A stretch of DNA of 64,000 nt from Massariosphaeria phaeospora (Eukaryota > Ascomycota > Dothideomycetes > Pleosporales): positions 124,001-188,000 of the forward strand of contig JAADJZ010000004.1 of assembly GCA_011032825.1 (NCBI GenBank). The letters are read 5' to 3'. The first letter of the stretch is position 1. Each line of letters begins with the position of its first letter. This document shows, in pieces, positions 11,483-21,786 of the stretch. Under the pieces are notes generated by a model. The model ran no database searches and was not told the origin of the DNA. It saw only the letters and a program-made list of their open reading frames with translations. The position numbers and the translations under genes are program-made.

Positions 11483-11582
11483 ATTGAGAAAGTTATGGCG
11501 TGTTGAAGTTGGGGTGTAAGTCGCGTCGATTGAAAGTCGGCGGTCGGCAAGCGACGCGGTCGGCACGTGCACGAACACGGTA

Positions 11583-11680
11583 GGGGCAGCCATCTCGGAG
11601 GCCACTCAGGGGCAGCCATCGGCGCTGCCATCTCGGCGGCCACTCAGGGGCAGCCATCTCAGCGGCCATCTCAGCGCTTT
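11583..11680 (+). repeat. Short GC-rich tandem repeat at the edge of the transposon nest
   Basis: The block GGGGCAGCCATC followed by a TCGGxGGCCACTCA-like segment recurs three times with units of about 26-38 bp. It starts directly after the TA flanking element 5. No coding function is evident; short frames through it are low-complexity (MAAP/EMAAPEWPP-like). Confidence 0.6.
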
Positions 11681-11696
11681 GCCAATTGAGATGGAT

Positions 11697-11806
11697 AAGG
11701 GGTGTATACACTCTTTATATAGAGGCGTACACCTCTTATATAGGGTTACGCACCTCTTAAAAAGAGGTGTAAACACCTCTAATTAGGGGTGTTCACCTCT
11801 TATCTA
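11697..11806 (+). repeat. Minisatellite of about five 20-25 bp units with palindromic core
   Basis: Units resemble AGGTGTAAACACCTCTTATA: each has a GAGGTGT/ACACCTC dyad followed by a TTATATAG-like spacer, with substitutions between units (GGTGTATACACT, GGCGTACACCTC, GTTACGCACCTC, GGTGTAAACACC, GGTGTTCACCTC). It lies between the transposon nest and the first unique DNA. Function unknown. Confidence 0.6.
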
Positions 11807-12786
11807 GTGGAAATGTCGCCGTAGTGCAGCGGAACTTGGAGGAAACTATTTACTACAATGCAGCATCTTGTCAACCTCAAGAGCCTCTACCTTGCCGGCC
11901 TATACCAGAAATCGCGAGATGGACACGTGAACGCACGAACGGAACTTGGTTCACGGCCATCTAGTGCAGTTGAGGTCCACGATGCTAGGATTGCTCGATT
12001 TCTACCGGACTTGACATCATCCTTCACGCTCTTGGTGGCCTCTCGAAAATTCGCTGAAGTCGATCTTCTTGTCAGCCCAGGGAATAGTCAGAGTTGGAGT
12101 GACGACTGGACTCCGTTGGAGTTGATTTTGCGTGGATGTTGAAGTCAGAATACTGGCACGTGGCTACTGGAGATGGAAACGGTCATCAACGCGCCCTCTG
12201 GTGATACACCATGCTGCGAGGCTTCTGTAGGTGTATATTTAGTTTTAGTGCATGGCTGAGCGAGTGCACGTAGTCAGTATACCATCTCTTCCATGTCTTC
12301 GTCACAACCTCCTATGACCCAAAGCCAGCCGCCCTTTTCTACAACGGCAACGGCAATGTTTCTACCTCTGTGCCAAAAGACGAGACTCTCTCTACACCTC
12401 TCTTTACAGACCCTCTCCAACCACCATCTCGTCCAACCTAACCTCCAAAGAGTTCAGCTCCTTCGTCACTTCTTCTGGGACCCCTGGGCTAAACCCAATT
12501 CCTCATTTCCGTGCGCCCTCTCGTATCCATCATGATTTCTAAGAACACGCCATTAGTCACGTTCTGACTAACGACCAGATGCCGAAAACGACGGGTAAGA
12601 GCGAATTCGGCCAGGGGGTGGTGGCGATACGAAGGAGTACTGTCTGAGGCGCTCGCGATTTCAAATAGACTCTTTAGAACTGAAGAGCTGGACTTATGCG
12701 ATAATCGTACATGTTTTACATATTCTAGTACATGCGTTATGCAATGAAACTCCGGCAGTGAAACCATCAAGACGACATCACATCTT
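11807..12786. other. Unique DNA with no convincing gene
   Basis: A 94-codon plus-strand frame at 11858-12142 has balanced codon use and a segment FTLLVASRKFAEVDLLVSPG that looks protein-like, but I recognise no family and it has no clear downstream exon. It could be a fragment of a gene lost at the edge of the transposon block. Nothing else stands out before the 3' end of the SMP gene. Confidence 0.3.
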
Positions 12787-13440
12787 TTACGACCGACTCT
12801 TTGCGAGTTCACTCTGCGCTGCCGACGTGGGTCCGCCCTTCACCCTCTCACCACCTGTGACCTTCTTTTCTCCTTCTGTGATATCGTGCAAAGCCTGGCT
12901 TGTGATCGGCTCTCCAGCATGCTGCTGTGCCTTCGCCGTGGGTCCCCCCCGTACTGGATCCACCTGGCCTGTGATCTGAGCCTCGTTCTCGGTTATCTTC
13001 GAGATGGTTTCGCTGTCTAGAACACCAGAGTGCTGCTGAGAGTGGTTGCCGGAGCGCTGCTGAGAGTTGTTGCCGCCACCGGTGCCAGACGCTTGGGTGA
13101 ACAAGTGCTGAGCGACCGCCGTGGGGCCTCTCTTCGCCGGCAGGTCCGAGCCCGTAATTTTGCGCTCGCCCATGGTGATGTCGTGTATAACTTGCGAATT
13201 CAACTGGCTGCCGACATGAGATTGGGCTTGGGCGGTAGGCCCACCTTCAACGGGCTCGTCTTGGTGGGTGATATTTTTCTCGGCGGCGGTGATCCGGCTG
13301 AGGAAGCCTGAGTCGACAACGACAGCCATTCTGCTTGTAGATGCGAAGGTGCGGTAGCGTCCGAGTTGAGACGGGAGAGTTCGAGGGACGGATCTGGAGG
13401 TTGGGACAAGCCGCGAGATTCGGAGGAGTTTGCTTGCCAT
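12787..13440 (-). CDS. SMP/LEA-type (seed maturation protein domain) protein with mitochondrial-type N-terminus
   Basis: Uninterrupted 217-residue frame. Residues 1-40 are basic, hydroxylated and lack acidic residues (MASKLLRISRLVPTSRSVPR...), as in a mitochondrial presequence. The rest consists of four degenerate SMP-type units at about 46-83, 84-115, 142-175 and 176-217, each with the pattern ITxxExxIT...GGPTAxAQ. Ser/Gly/Gln-rich linker SGTGGGNNSQQRSGNHSQQH separates units 2 and 3. SMP proteins are hydrophilic LEA-like proteins linked to desiccation or conidial stress tolerance. That role is inferred from the family and is not shown here. Divergently placed to the AKR gene. Confidence 0.75.
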   Translation of the reverse strand: MASKLLRISRLVPTSRSVPRTLPSQLGRYRTFASTSRMAVVVDSGFLSRITAAEKNITHQDEPVEGGPTAQAQSHVGSQLNSQVIHDITMGERKITGSDLPAKRGPTAVAQHLFTQASGTGGGNNSQQRSGNHSQQHSGVLDSETISKITENEAQITGQVDPVRGGPTAKAQQHAGEPITSQALHDITEGEKKVTGGERVKGGPTSAAQSELAKSRS

Positions 13441-13984
13441 TGTGGAGGATGAAGGGCGCTTAAAAGCAACAAGTGGGTGCTAAGGTATGCGGTCAAGTAA
13501 GGGAGGGAGTTGAAGAACTTTTTTAGAGAATCCGACAGCATTCCCGTCAAAAGATCGAGTTGCGCGACCTCGATCATCATCATGATGTCACGTTCCACGC
13601 GCGAGGATCTCGATAACGTCCAAGCTTGGTGTCTGTGCGTTTGCGACCCGCCAGGGCTCGTCGAACATCGTGAAGCCCAGCTGCTTGAAAGACTACCTGC
13701 AATGCATTTCATAGAGAACTCAACGACGTTCGGTTTCTGTGTGGCAGCCCTGCATTCGCCGGTGCATGCGGGGAGCTAGCGGGGATTTTGCGGAGTTAAT
13801 CCTTGGTCAGCGAAGCAGCGGACGACAGCGAGCGACCACCAATTGCTTGCTGACTGTTGTATTGTAGGCAAGATAGTGATGCATGCGCAAGTATAAAAGC
13901 GTGCTCATTCTTCTCGACCCCATCCCCACACCGCGTTCAGTTCTCAGGGTCCCGCAGTGAATCCTAACGTCCACGCACACTACA
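13441..13984. other. Divergent intergenic region between the SMP gene and the aldo-keto reductase
   Basis: About 540 bp. It holds a TATA box serving the plus-strand gene (13892). Overlapping short frames on both strands have no family resemblance. Confidence 0.6.
13892..13899 (+). promoter_or_regulatory. TATA box of the aldo-keto reductase gene
   Basis: TATAAAAG, 93 bp upstream of the ATG at 13985. Spacing allows a leader of about 60 nt. Confidence 0.5.
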
Positions 13985-15259
13985 ATGGCAGCAATCCCAA
14001 TACCACCCCCGCCATCCCTTCTTGCCCGACACCGCATTCTCGCACCCACTGCTGGTGTAAGGGTCTCTCCCCTCTGTCTCGGGGCTATGAATTTTTGGTG
14101 ATGCATGGAGAGAGCAACTCGGCGAATGTGACAAGGAAACTTCCTTTGGCATACTCGACTACTTCTACTCACAAGGCGGGAACTTTATTGATACAGCTGT
14201 GAACTATCAAGATGGAGATTCTAAGACGTGGCTTGGCGAGTGGATGGAGAAGAGAAGGCTCCGGGACGACATGGTGGTTGCGACCAAATATACGGGCAAT
14301 CACACTGCGCATCTGGGAAATCAGATGATTCATAGTAACACTGGGGGGACAGTGTGAAGAGCATGTATACGTCCGTGGAGCGCTCTTTGGAGAGGCTGCG
14401 GACTTCGTACATCGATCTTGTAAGTCACACTCCATTTCTCGACGAAGGCCAGATGGCATACAGGCGTCACGGTATGCAACCTGGAAGAGGCTGACAGTAC
14501 CAGTACTACGTCCACCTATGGGACTCAACCACCTCCATCCCCGAGGTAATGAACGCACTCAACGACCTCGTCCGCTCCCGCAAAGTCCTCTACCTCGGCA
14601 TATCCGACACGCCCGCCTGGCTCGTCGTCAAGATGAACTGCTACGCCCGGCAACACGGCCTCACCCAATTTAGCGTCTACCAAGGCCGCTGGTCCGCCGC
14701 AGAGCGCGACTTCGAGCGCGACATCATTCCCATGTGCCAGGACGAAGGCATGTCACTGGCGCCCTGGGGCGTCATCGGCTCAGGTTATTTTAAGAGCAAG
14801 GAGCAGAGGGCCAAAGGCGGTGGCCGCGACTTCGCAGCCATCATAACAGGCAAAGAAGCACAAGTATCCGACGTACTTGAGCGCGTTGCCGCTAAGAAGA
14901 ACACGCTCATTACGTCGGTCGCTATGGCTTATGTCATGCACAAAGCGCCGTACACGTTCCCTATCGTGGGCGGCCGCAAGATCGAGCATCTCAAGGGCAA
15001 CATTGAAGCCCTCGGGCTGAAGCTGAGCGAGGACGACATCAGGGAAATCGAGGGCGCATATAAATTCGAGCTTGGGTTTCCCAACAACATGTGGAATCCA
15101 CAGAATAAGATGATTCTGGGTCCGGAGGATAATGCGTTCAACGCACGACATGGGATGTTTGACTATGTTGTCAAGCCTGGGCCAATCAAGCCGCATGAGG
15201 GGCCGTTGGACAAGCCGTTCAAGGATCTCTCGGCGCCGTCTGTTAAAACAGATATATGA
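13985..15259 (+). pseudogene. Aldo-keto reductase, norsolorinic-acid/aryl-alcohol reductase-like, with two compensating frame breaks in exon 1
   Basis: Exons 13985-14419 and 14504-15259 with a GT-AG intron. Recognisable AKR blocks are [98 protein letters not shown] and PIVGGRKIEHLKGN. These give the catalytic Asp/Tyr region and the NADP-binding loop. The family reduces aldehydes or ketones with NADPH. Exon 1 needs one T removed from TTTTT at 14091-14095 (stop follows) and one G added to the G run at 14343-14348; the two changes cancel. Exon 2 is fully open (252 codons from the splice). It is a recent pseudogene or carries homopolymer errors. Convergent with AIM24. Confidence 0.75.
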
Positions 15260-15602
15260 AGGAAGTTCTGATAAGCCGAATAGACTGCTTCAAAGTCAAT
15301 GGCTGATGGGCTCGTATTTAGTCAAGCAAATACCAAAAACTTAACAATTTAACGACATCCCATTTAGGAAGAAAGCGAAGACTAGACTATAGGAATAGAG
15401 TGGAAGAAGGTGGCCCCACATACCCAACAAGAGCCCAATCCATACACCTCGCTCAAACTCCGCGCTGCGCAAACCCAGGTGTTTTGCATTGCTACGTCTT
15501 TGGATGAGTCACATAAGCAAGAATACTCGTATCGCGCTTGTGCTGCTTTGCTACATTTCGAACACGACATGTTAGCGCAGATAGGAAGGAGAAGAGAACA
15601 AT
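15260..15602. other. Convergent 3' intergenic region, AKR / AIM24
   Basis: 340 bp. I see no gene or repeat. Both flanking genes terminate into it. Confidence 0.5.
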
Positions 15603-17071
15603 CTACGCGCCCTGATTAGCTGCGTTTGCTGTCAGCCAACCTGAGAACGCTTGCGGGTTGCGGGTTTGCAGGAAGACGGTTCCAGGGCCTGGGGATATCG
15701 TCAGTTGATTGTTCTGTAAAAAGGGCGAGGTTGGAAGAGGTGTGGTATACCTGTGAATTTGCAGACTAAGCCTTCGCCAGAAGACATGTTGGAGATGACA
15801 CCGCCGCTCGCGACACGCTCCATAACGTATTTGCAGTTCCAGGCGACGAGGTGGCCATTGTCGATGATGTACTTCTCGTCTCTTTGGAGCTGTGTTTATG
15901 TTAACATCTCGTCCAGACCGGTCCCTGCTAACCAGCTCATCTTTTCAAGGCGTATGAGATGGAATACTCACATCTTTGCGAATGATGGCACCAAAGCTTG
16001 TACACCACAGGATGCCCTGTCCAGATATTTTGTACACGAACAAACCCTCTCCAGAGAAAAAGATCTTCCCTAGACCCTGACTCTTGTACTCCATGACAAT
16101 GCCTTGCGTGCATGCCAAATAGGCATCTCTGCCAACGCTCCACTGCTCTTGGCCGCCTAGCTTGATTATGGTGATGTCGCCGATGGCCGCGGGTGCCAAA
16201 AGAAGTTCGCCAGGCCCGGTGAACGTAGATTTGGCCATGTCGCCGCCAACAAGAGCCTTCTTGAGAGAAAACTTGATATTACCCTTCAGTGTTACCGTAT
16301 GAGACATTGCAATCATGGTGCCTGTTCGCATATCGTCAGCAACTCCGTGTAACAAGTTCCATCGTAAAGACAAATCCTACTTCATCCTCAACCTTGTGAT
16401 GGACAGACATAGCGCAAATTCTCAAGATGAACGGACGTACCAGGTTTAGCAGTCAACGGACACCCGACAGCCAATTGAACGGTGAGAATCGAATTGGTAT
16501 CCCGATGACTGACCCTATAGCTCCCGCCATTGAATGTGCCTATATCGTCCGCCGATGTACTCGCTGCGCCTGCATGCTGCGGTTGATTCGCCTGAACCTG
16601 TGCTTGCTGTGGCGGAAGTTGTCGAGATATCAGGGGTGGTTGAATGATCTGTTGTGGCTGCAATACGGGGTGGGGGCTCGGACTCGGAGCGCCGTAGGGC
16701 GAGCCCATGGGCTGCTGGGGATGTTGTGGTTGCTGTGGTTGCTGTGGCTGCTGTGACGCGGTGCCAGGCGGTGGGTAGTGCTGTTGTGAATGGTCAGGCG
16801 GCGGAGGGTATTGCTGTTGCATCGGCTGATGCTGCTGTTGCTGTTGTTGCTGTGGTCCTGGAGGCGGGGGATAGTGCTGTGCGGGTGGACTCGAGGTCGG
16901 AGGTGGTGGTGGGTAGTTGCCGCCTGGAGGAGGCGCGAAGTACTGCTGCTGGCCATTCTCCGGCGGAGCTACACCTGGTCAGCTCTTTCCCATCTGCATG
17001 TTTCTGGTCGCCCGTCACTCACGCGGATAGTGTCCACCTTGCGGCGGCGGGCTTCCCTGAAAGCCTGACAT
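15603..17071 (-). CDS. AIM24: AIM24-family mitochondrial protein (TRAP-like / DUF124 fold)
   Basis: Five exons: 17071-17023, 16974-16441, 16321-15972, 15889-15751, 15688-15603 (1,158 nt, 385 aa). All junctions are GT-AG and in frame. Residues 1 to about 150 are Pro/Gln-rich and low-complexity ([13 protein letters not shown]). The conserved AIM24 core follows: [92 protein letters not shown] and [12 protein letters not shown]. Yeast Aim24 is an inner-membrane protein supporting MICOS and respiratory complexes. This copy lacks an obvious presequence and has a long Pro/Gln N-terminus, as in many filamentous fungal DUF124 proteins, so mitochondrial location is uncertain. Confidence 0.85.
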
Positions 17072-17906
17072 GACTCTGCGCTGGCCGCGATGTTACCTGG
17101 CGTCCAAAGGTTCAGCAACTAGCTGTGAGGAGCAAAACAGTAGAAGAAGGAGAGGAAGAGTCAGATGAAAGGGAAGAGCAAAGAAGTCAGCACATATACC
17201 TACTAACGCCGGCGTGCCGCCAGAGCTGCTCAGCCTCAATTCAGAGAAGCTGATGTCTAGCGGGGTACTTCTAAGCGCCGAATCAGCGCCCGCCCTCGCC
17301 CGCCTTGCTGCGCCAAGTACCTTCGGACGCTACACAGCAGCTTACCATCGTCAACGCGCCCAGGGGGAGTCTCGTAAAACTCTGGCGCTGTTTGTGGTTG
17401 CCTGCGAAGAAGGTCGTGGGAAAGCTCCATCAGATGGGTGTGCGCAAGGCACCCAAGGTGCAGGTCGAACAGGGTCTGTGCGGTTGCGGACGGGCCCGAA
17501 GCGCCCACCCGTGGACACTACCACGACTACGTTCCCCCTGGCTACTCATCAATTTCGGTGTGTGAGCGCCTGCATAAGTCGGACGGGTCGAGCACAATTC
17601 GCAACGTTGTCGAGACATGGAAATATGAGGACAGTGTACACATAAAGATGTCGGGTTGATGCGTAAATCTAGGCGCATATCGTACTCCTTTTCTAGCTAT
17701 CGCCACCGCTTGTCCGTACTTACATAATTGCCCAGCGGTGGACCGGTGAATCCTCATACTCTATACCAGATCCGTTTCGTGACTCTAGTAGCTATGCCAC
17801 TGCCGTGTGCACGAGGACCAACCAGCCTCGAACAGCGACAGAGACATGCCAAGCCTCGCTGCTGAAATCCACACGGAAGCCATGCAGAAAGTTCCGAGAG
17901 AGACAT
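17072..17906. other. Intergenic region between AIM24 and the eIF2-beta gene
   Basis: About 830 bp, AIM24 promoter side and eIF2-beta 3' side. The first 120 bp are purine-rich (likely AIM24 leader). Several overlapping frames of 60-140 codons exist on both strands, but none resembles a protein family and they overlap each other, so I call no gene. Confidence 0.5.
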
Positions 17907-19164
17907 CTAACCCTGTTGTCTCCTCCTCTTGCCAACTTGAGCTGAGAAACCAGTCTTGATCGCAGTGACTGATCGCCTACTTCCACACGAGTTGCACGTC
18001 ACGAAGTAGAGACGATTCTCACCCTTGCTCAATTCGGTATCAGGCGACCGCTGAGATACATTAGTAAAACACTACAACGGGAGACGGTGCCAGATCTTAC
18101 GCATGTCTTGCAGGTGACGTATTCCACGATATAACGCCTCAGCACGTTCTCGATCTGCTTCTGCTGGAAACGGCCCTTAATCACCAGTCGGCGCGAACCG
18201 TCCACCGAGCCAGAGGTACCCAACTCAGCGAACAGGAACTGCGTCACATGCTCGTCCGAACGCTTCATGCGTTTAGAGATCTCGGAGATGTTTGCGAAAA
18301 TGGTCTTCTTGTTGCCTTCACGGAGACATTGTGGCGGTGGAATCTTATAGCTCTTGGAGCCGCTAGAGAGATCCGGATGGTGAGAGTGGAGCAGTGTGAA
18401 GAACCGGCTCAATAGGAGGTTGTAGTTGATGGGTTGGGTGCTCTCATGCTGCCAGATGCCCTTGCCCTTGAGCATGTCTTCGGCCTCGAATGGCTTCTCC
18501 TCTTCCTCGGCCTCCGCTTCGCCGTCGGCCTTGTCACCACCCGCCGCGGCGAGTTTGGCTTCGAATTCGTCCGCTGTCTCAGCCTGGAGGTGGTTAGCAG
18601 TTTAGTCGACCAATCCAACCAGATGTCGCCTACTTTGGGCTTCTTCGATTTCTTCTTCTTCTTGAGCGCGGACAGGTCGACGTCCCCATCGTCGGCCGGT
18701 GCCTCGTCTTCGTCCTTGGACTTGCTCTTCTTCTTTTTCTTCTTCGCCAGGTTCGCGAACATGTCGGTAACCTCGTCAACCTCTTTGTCATCACCTGTAA
18801 CCACGCACGTCAGCGCACAATTCACACAATATCACAAAGGACGGGTCCGTACCCGTCGCATGCGACTCGGCACTGCTCTTGCCACCGTTCATATCTGCTG
18901 ACTCTGTGACCTGGCCATCGCTGTCGACGATCGTGGCGCCGTCGCTGAATGCGACGGACTTGCGGGGTTTCCGCTCGGTGGGGGGGTCGGCCTGCGAGCG
19001 CATGAGTCAGAAGAGGTGTACAACAGGTAGAACAACAGAGAGGCTATGATATAGATATCAAGGCCATACGCTTGCTGCGAATTTACAAGAGCGCATGGCA
19101 CACCAATAAATCGTGGCGGGGATGAGGGGCATAAGTGAATGACATAACGTACGGCATCAGCCAT
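17907..19164 (-). CDS. SUI3: Translation initiation factor eIF2 subunit beta
   Basis: Five exons: 19164-19153, 18991-18853, 18794-18634, 18583-18101, 18050-17907 (939 nt, 312 aa). The first exon is only 12 nt (MADA). The N-terminal half has lysine blocks ([27 protein letters not shown]) that in the family bind eIF5 and eIF2B-epsilon. The core follows: [67 protein letters not shown]2-C2 zinc ribbon (TCKTC ... [15 protein letters not shown]) ends the protein. It is part of the GTP-binding complex delivering initiator Met-tRNA. The protein is complete and intact. It is divergently transcribed from MIM2. Confidence 0.95.
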
Positions 19165-19479
19165 GATTGCGAACTGCGTAGACGTCTCTCGCGGCGTGCG
19201 GTCGAGTGGGTAAGTTTGGTGTTTGGTTGTAATGGTGAGGTGAAGGTGTTGTGACGAAAAAGAGGAGTGGGCTGTAAAGATGGCTTTATGCAGATTTGCC
19301 TCGACACGATGAGTCGAACGTTGGTGGCCCGACGATTTCCAGGCGCCAAGATTGCGTCACGTGTGGGCACTAAGCCACTCGGCGTTCATTGGCCGCCACT
19401 ACCGGATCGTCTGGGTGTCCATCGGAACATCATTGCTGCCCTTGCTCTCGCAGCTCTCGGGAATCCAAAGTCGCTCGCC
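19165..19479. other. Shared divergent promoter region, SUI3 / MIM2
   Basis: 315 bp between two ATGs on opposite strands. I see no TATA box within 120 bp of either start. Short leaders and possibly shared activation are likely. Confidence 0.5.
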
Positions 19480-19953
19480 ATGTCGATGACGAACAGCGCC
19501 AGCTTCATCCGACCCTCGAACGAGTCCTCCGATGCCGATGAGATCGACTCATTACCTTCCTCGCCTACGGATTCCTCGGTCGACGATGACGAATTTATTT
19601 CTGATGCGGAGAGAGAATGGCGGGAGAGCTTGCAGCAGTTGGAGCTGCTATTGACCATGGTGATGGTGCCTTACGTGGGGAAATACTTCGGGAGACAGTT
19701 CGCGTACTGGGGTATGTACACCTAGAAGGGGCCTCGGACATGCGAGGGAGGATCGAAGATACTGTTCATGCAGTCGTATGGATGAAACGTTACTTGGGCA
19801 CTCGGAGGTGGAAACCCTAGAAGCAGCAGCATAGCTAACGATGTTCCAGGCTGGGCCAAATACATGGAATGGAAATACCCCGTCGAAATCGTTATCACGA
19901 GCCCAGGCACCTTCAAAGCTGCAGGGGCCATCGAAGCCGCAGCGACCTTGTGA
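19480..19953 (+). CDS. MIM2: Mim2/Emr1-like mitochondrial outer-membrane insertase subunit
   Basis: Exons 19480-19711 and 19850-19953 (336 nt, 111 aa), intron GT-AG. An acidic Ser/Asp-rich N-terminus (SSDADEIDSLPSSPTDSSVDDDE) precedes the conserved block EWRESLQQLELLLTMVMVPYVGKYFGRQFAYWGWAKYMEWKYP (given here only as the family landmark region, residues about 48-90). It contains a single hydrophobic membrane segment (LELLLTMVMVPYVGKYFG). Mim2 works with Mim1 to insert single-span and multispan proteins into the outer membrane. The WG-x-Y-MEWKYP tail after the membrane segment is characteristic of fungal Mim2/Emr1. Small genes like this are often missed by automated annotation. Confidence 0.75.
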
Positions 19954-20333
19954 TCGATCGAGTTGAATCAATAATGTGTAGGAGTATTGAAGAGCATATG
20001 GATACACGACGGCGTTTTGGGTACGATTTGCGAAGCGGATGCACATGGCGGAGCATACGGGCTACACAACAGCACGTTATATATCACTGCTCAGTGTATA
20101 TGAAAGAGCAACCTACGGAGTCATATCTACTTGCGGTTTCTGGTCAAGATTGCTATCATGCACATCATAATCTCGGTATCTACAACAACTATCGTGTCAG
20201 ATCTAGCGTCTGGAATGCCAACATCGAGCCAGAATACGCCCAAAGAACTTCCTATACTCTTGTTTATCGAGGTCCGCGTTGCTCCCACGGACACATTGGT
20301 TCGTCCCTCCTGCGAAACTCTGATCTGCCCACA
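19954..20333. other. Convergent 3' intergenic region, MIM2 / DUF7726-like
   Basis: 380 bp, moderately AT-rich, no gene or repeat recognised. Confidence 0.5.
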
Positions 20334-21225
20334 TTAGTCCTGACTCACGCTCACGCTGTTCGGTGCCTTGACGTGTACGCGCCTCCGAGGCACCTCGATC
20401 CCTCCTTCCGCTCTATAGATCCGCTCCATCTCCTCCCTCGCTTTACTCTTCGGCTTACCCTCGCCAAGTCTCAGCTTCTCAAAGTAAACATAGGCGCCAT
20501 AGAATACCACAGAAGTGTTGCCAGTATAAGCACCCTTCTTTGAGCGGAAGTCGTTGAGTTGCTTCGACTGGATCTTCTTGTTGGCTGTGTGAAACTGCGC
20601 AGCAATCTCACGGAGGAAAGCGGCCTGCGTGATCTCGGGTTTCCTAAGGTGTGCATTGATTTTGCGCCGGATCTCGTCGCAGGTATCTTTTCGAGCAGTC
20701 AGCAAGCGCACTCTCCCGCGCAATTCCATCCACCTACCATACACTTCCACACTTTCTGTCATCTCGCCATCCAGTACAATGGTCGCCGCACTTGGCATGA
20801 CAGCGTCAGAAGTACTCGACGTACTAGTCCGTGCCTTCTTAATGCTCTAACTCCCTGCAGTTCGCGTTTCTTGAAGAATGCCCATGCGTTCTGATACACA
20901 GAGCTACCCGCGCCTTTGAAGGGTCCATTCTGTCCCATAAAACTAGAGCACGTAACGCTGCTGGCACCAATAGCATCTTTGAATTCTTTGACCTTCATTT
21001 CGCCACTGTCAATCAGAGCCCGTACCTTGCGGCTACGATTTATCAGCTCACATTCACTTTGTTTTAGCCCAGACGATATATAATGTAGTTGCCACGATTG
21101 GATAAAACACGGTTGGACACATACCGAACTACATCGCAGCTATCGGTGACAGACATGTCTTCGATGACATAGTCGAGATCAGGCTCACTCATCTCGAGGT
21201 ACTGATCAGATTTTCGTTTGGACAT
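20334..21225 (-). pseudogene. DUF7726-like fungal protein, frame broken by one base
   Basis: Exon 1 is 21225-21125 (MSKRKSDQYLEMSEPDLDYV...). An intron covers 21033-21124, exon 2 starts at 21032, a probable 51-nt intron covers 20687-20737, and the last exon runs 20686-20334. The protein holds two copies of a helical module beginning CDxxRRKI: CDVVRRKVRALIDSGEMKVKEFKDAIG... and CDEIRRKINAHLRKPEITQAAFLREI..., each ending in YQNAWAFFKKREL or FYGAYVYFEKLRL. Function is unknown; the modules may bind nucleic acid or protein, but nothing shows this. Near 20838-20848 the frame shifts after KKRELQGVRA: one base must be missing to continue into KKARTSTSSTSDAV. No intron fits the break. It is a pseudogene or assembly error. 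Confidence 0.65.
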
Positions 21226-21786
21226 GTTTCCGATGACTGCACGCAATTGTTGGGTGCGAGGAAGATAAAGTGGATGTCGTTCGGATGAAGAGACGCGACT
21301 TGAAACGGATAGGAGGTGTGCGCCGCCAGAAAATTCGCAAGAAAACTAGTGACGTATTAAGACTTGCTGAGTTCGGTATGGCCCGAGCTCCGAAGCCGAC
21401 GCGTGGTCATGTGAGGGGTACGCTACCTAGGTAAGGTTCCAAAGTTCAGTAACCGCGGTTTACCACCTAAGTCACTTTTTATGCAGTTCCTTCTGTCACC
21501 AAAGCTGCGCAAGACTCGTTTATAACCTCGGTAAGGTAGGCATTGATGTTCCTCAAGGTCAAATTGCAATTGAGTAATGAAAGTATAGCAAGTCCATGCA
21601 ACGAGACAGTACCCAAAAACGCAACGCAACGCGGATTCAGTCCGTTTATATGTGATCAACCAAACAAACGAGCCAACTAAACGAACCAGACAAATGAAGC
21701 AAAATGCACCAAGCAAACATCCTATCGATATCAGATCAGGTCCATCCCTAATAGTTAGTGAACGGCCAGTCAAAGTCGTATCTCAG
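21226..21786. other. Intergenic region upstream of the DUF7726-like gene
   Basis: 560 bp. A 116-codon minus frame (21773-21423) contains a hydrophobic stretch but has no recognisable family and poor codon structure; not called. Confidence 0.4.

Larger units (their letters stand above)
7123..11580 (-). mobile_element. 2.1-kb pogo-like transposon (element 5, same family as element 3), split by a solo LTR and by element 6
   Basis: The left end is CTGTGTTCGTGCAC at 7123 and the right end is GTGCACGAACACGG at 11580, with TA at 7121-7122 and 11581-11582. After removing the LTR with one 5-bp duplication (506 bp) and element 6 with one TA (1,841 bp), about 2,111 bp remain, matching the 2,108 bp of element 3. 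Internal order also matches element 3 (GCAGCGTATAAG near 5735 and near 8698; the GCTGCxGTxGC region near 5810 and 10640). The transposase runs on the minus strand from about 11,482. Its N-terminal third is much less mutated than the rest. Confidence 0.85.

Noticed and set aside
14320..14350. A mini-intron as explanation of the second AKR frame break
   Set aside because: A GT...AG segment exists but would be about 18 nt, too short to splice; the one-base deletion is simpler.
13807..14558. Several minus-strand frames of 60-129 codons
   Set aside because: They are antisense to the aldo-keto reductase exons and have no independent features.
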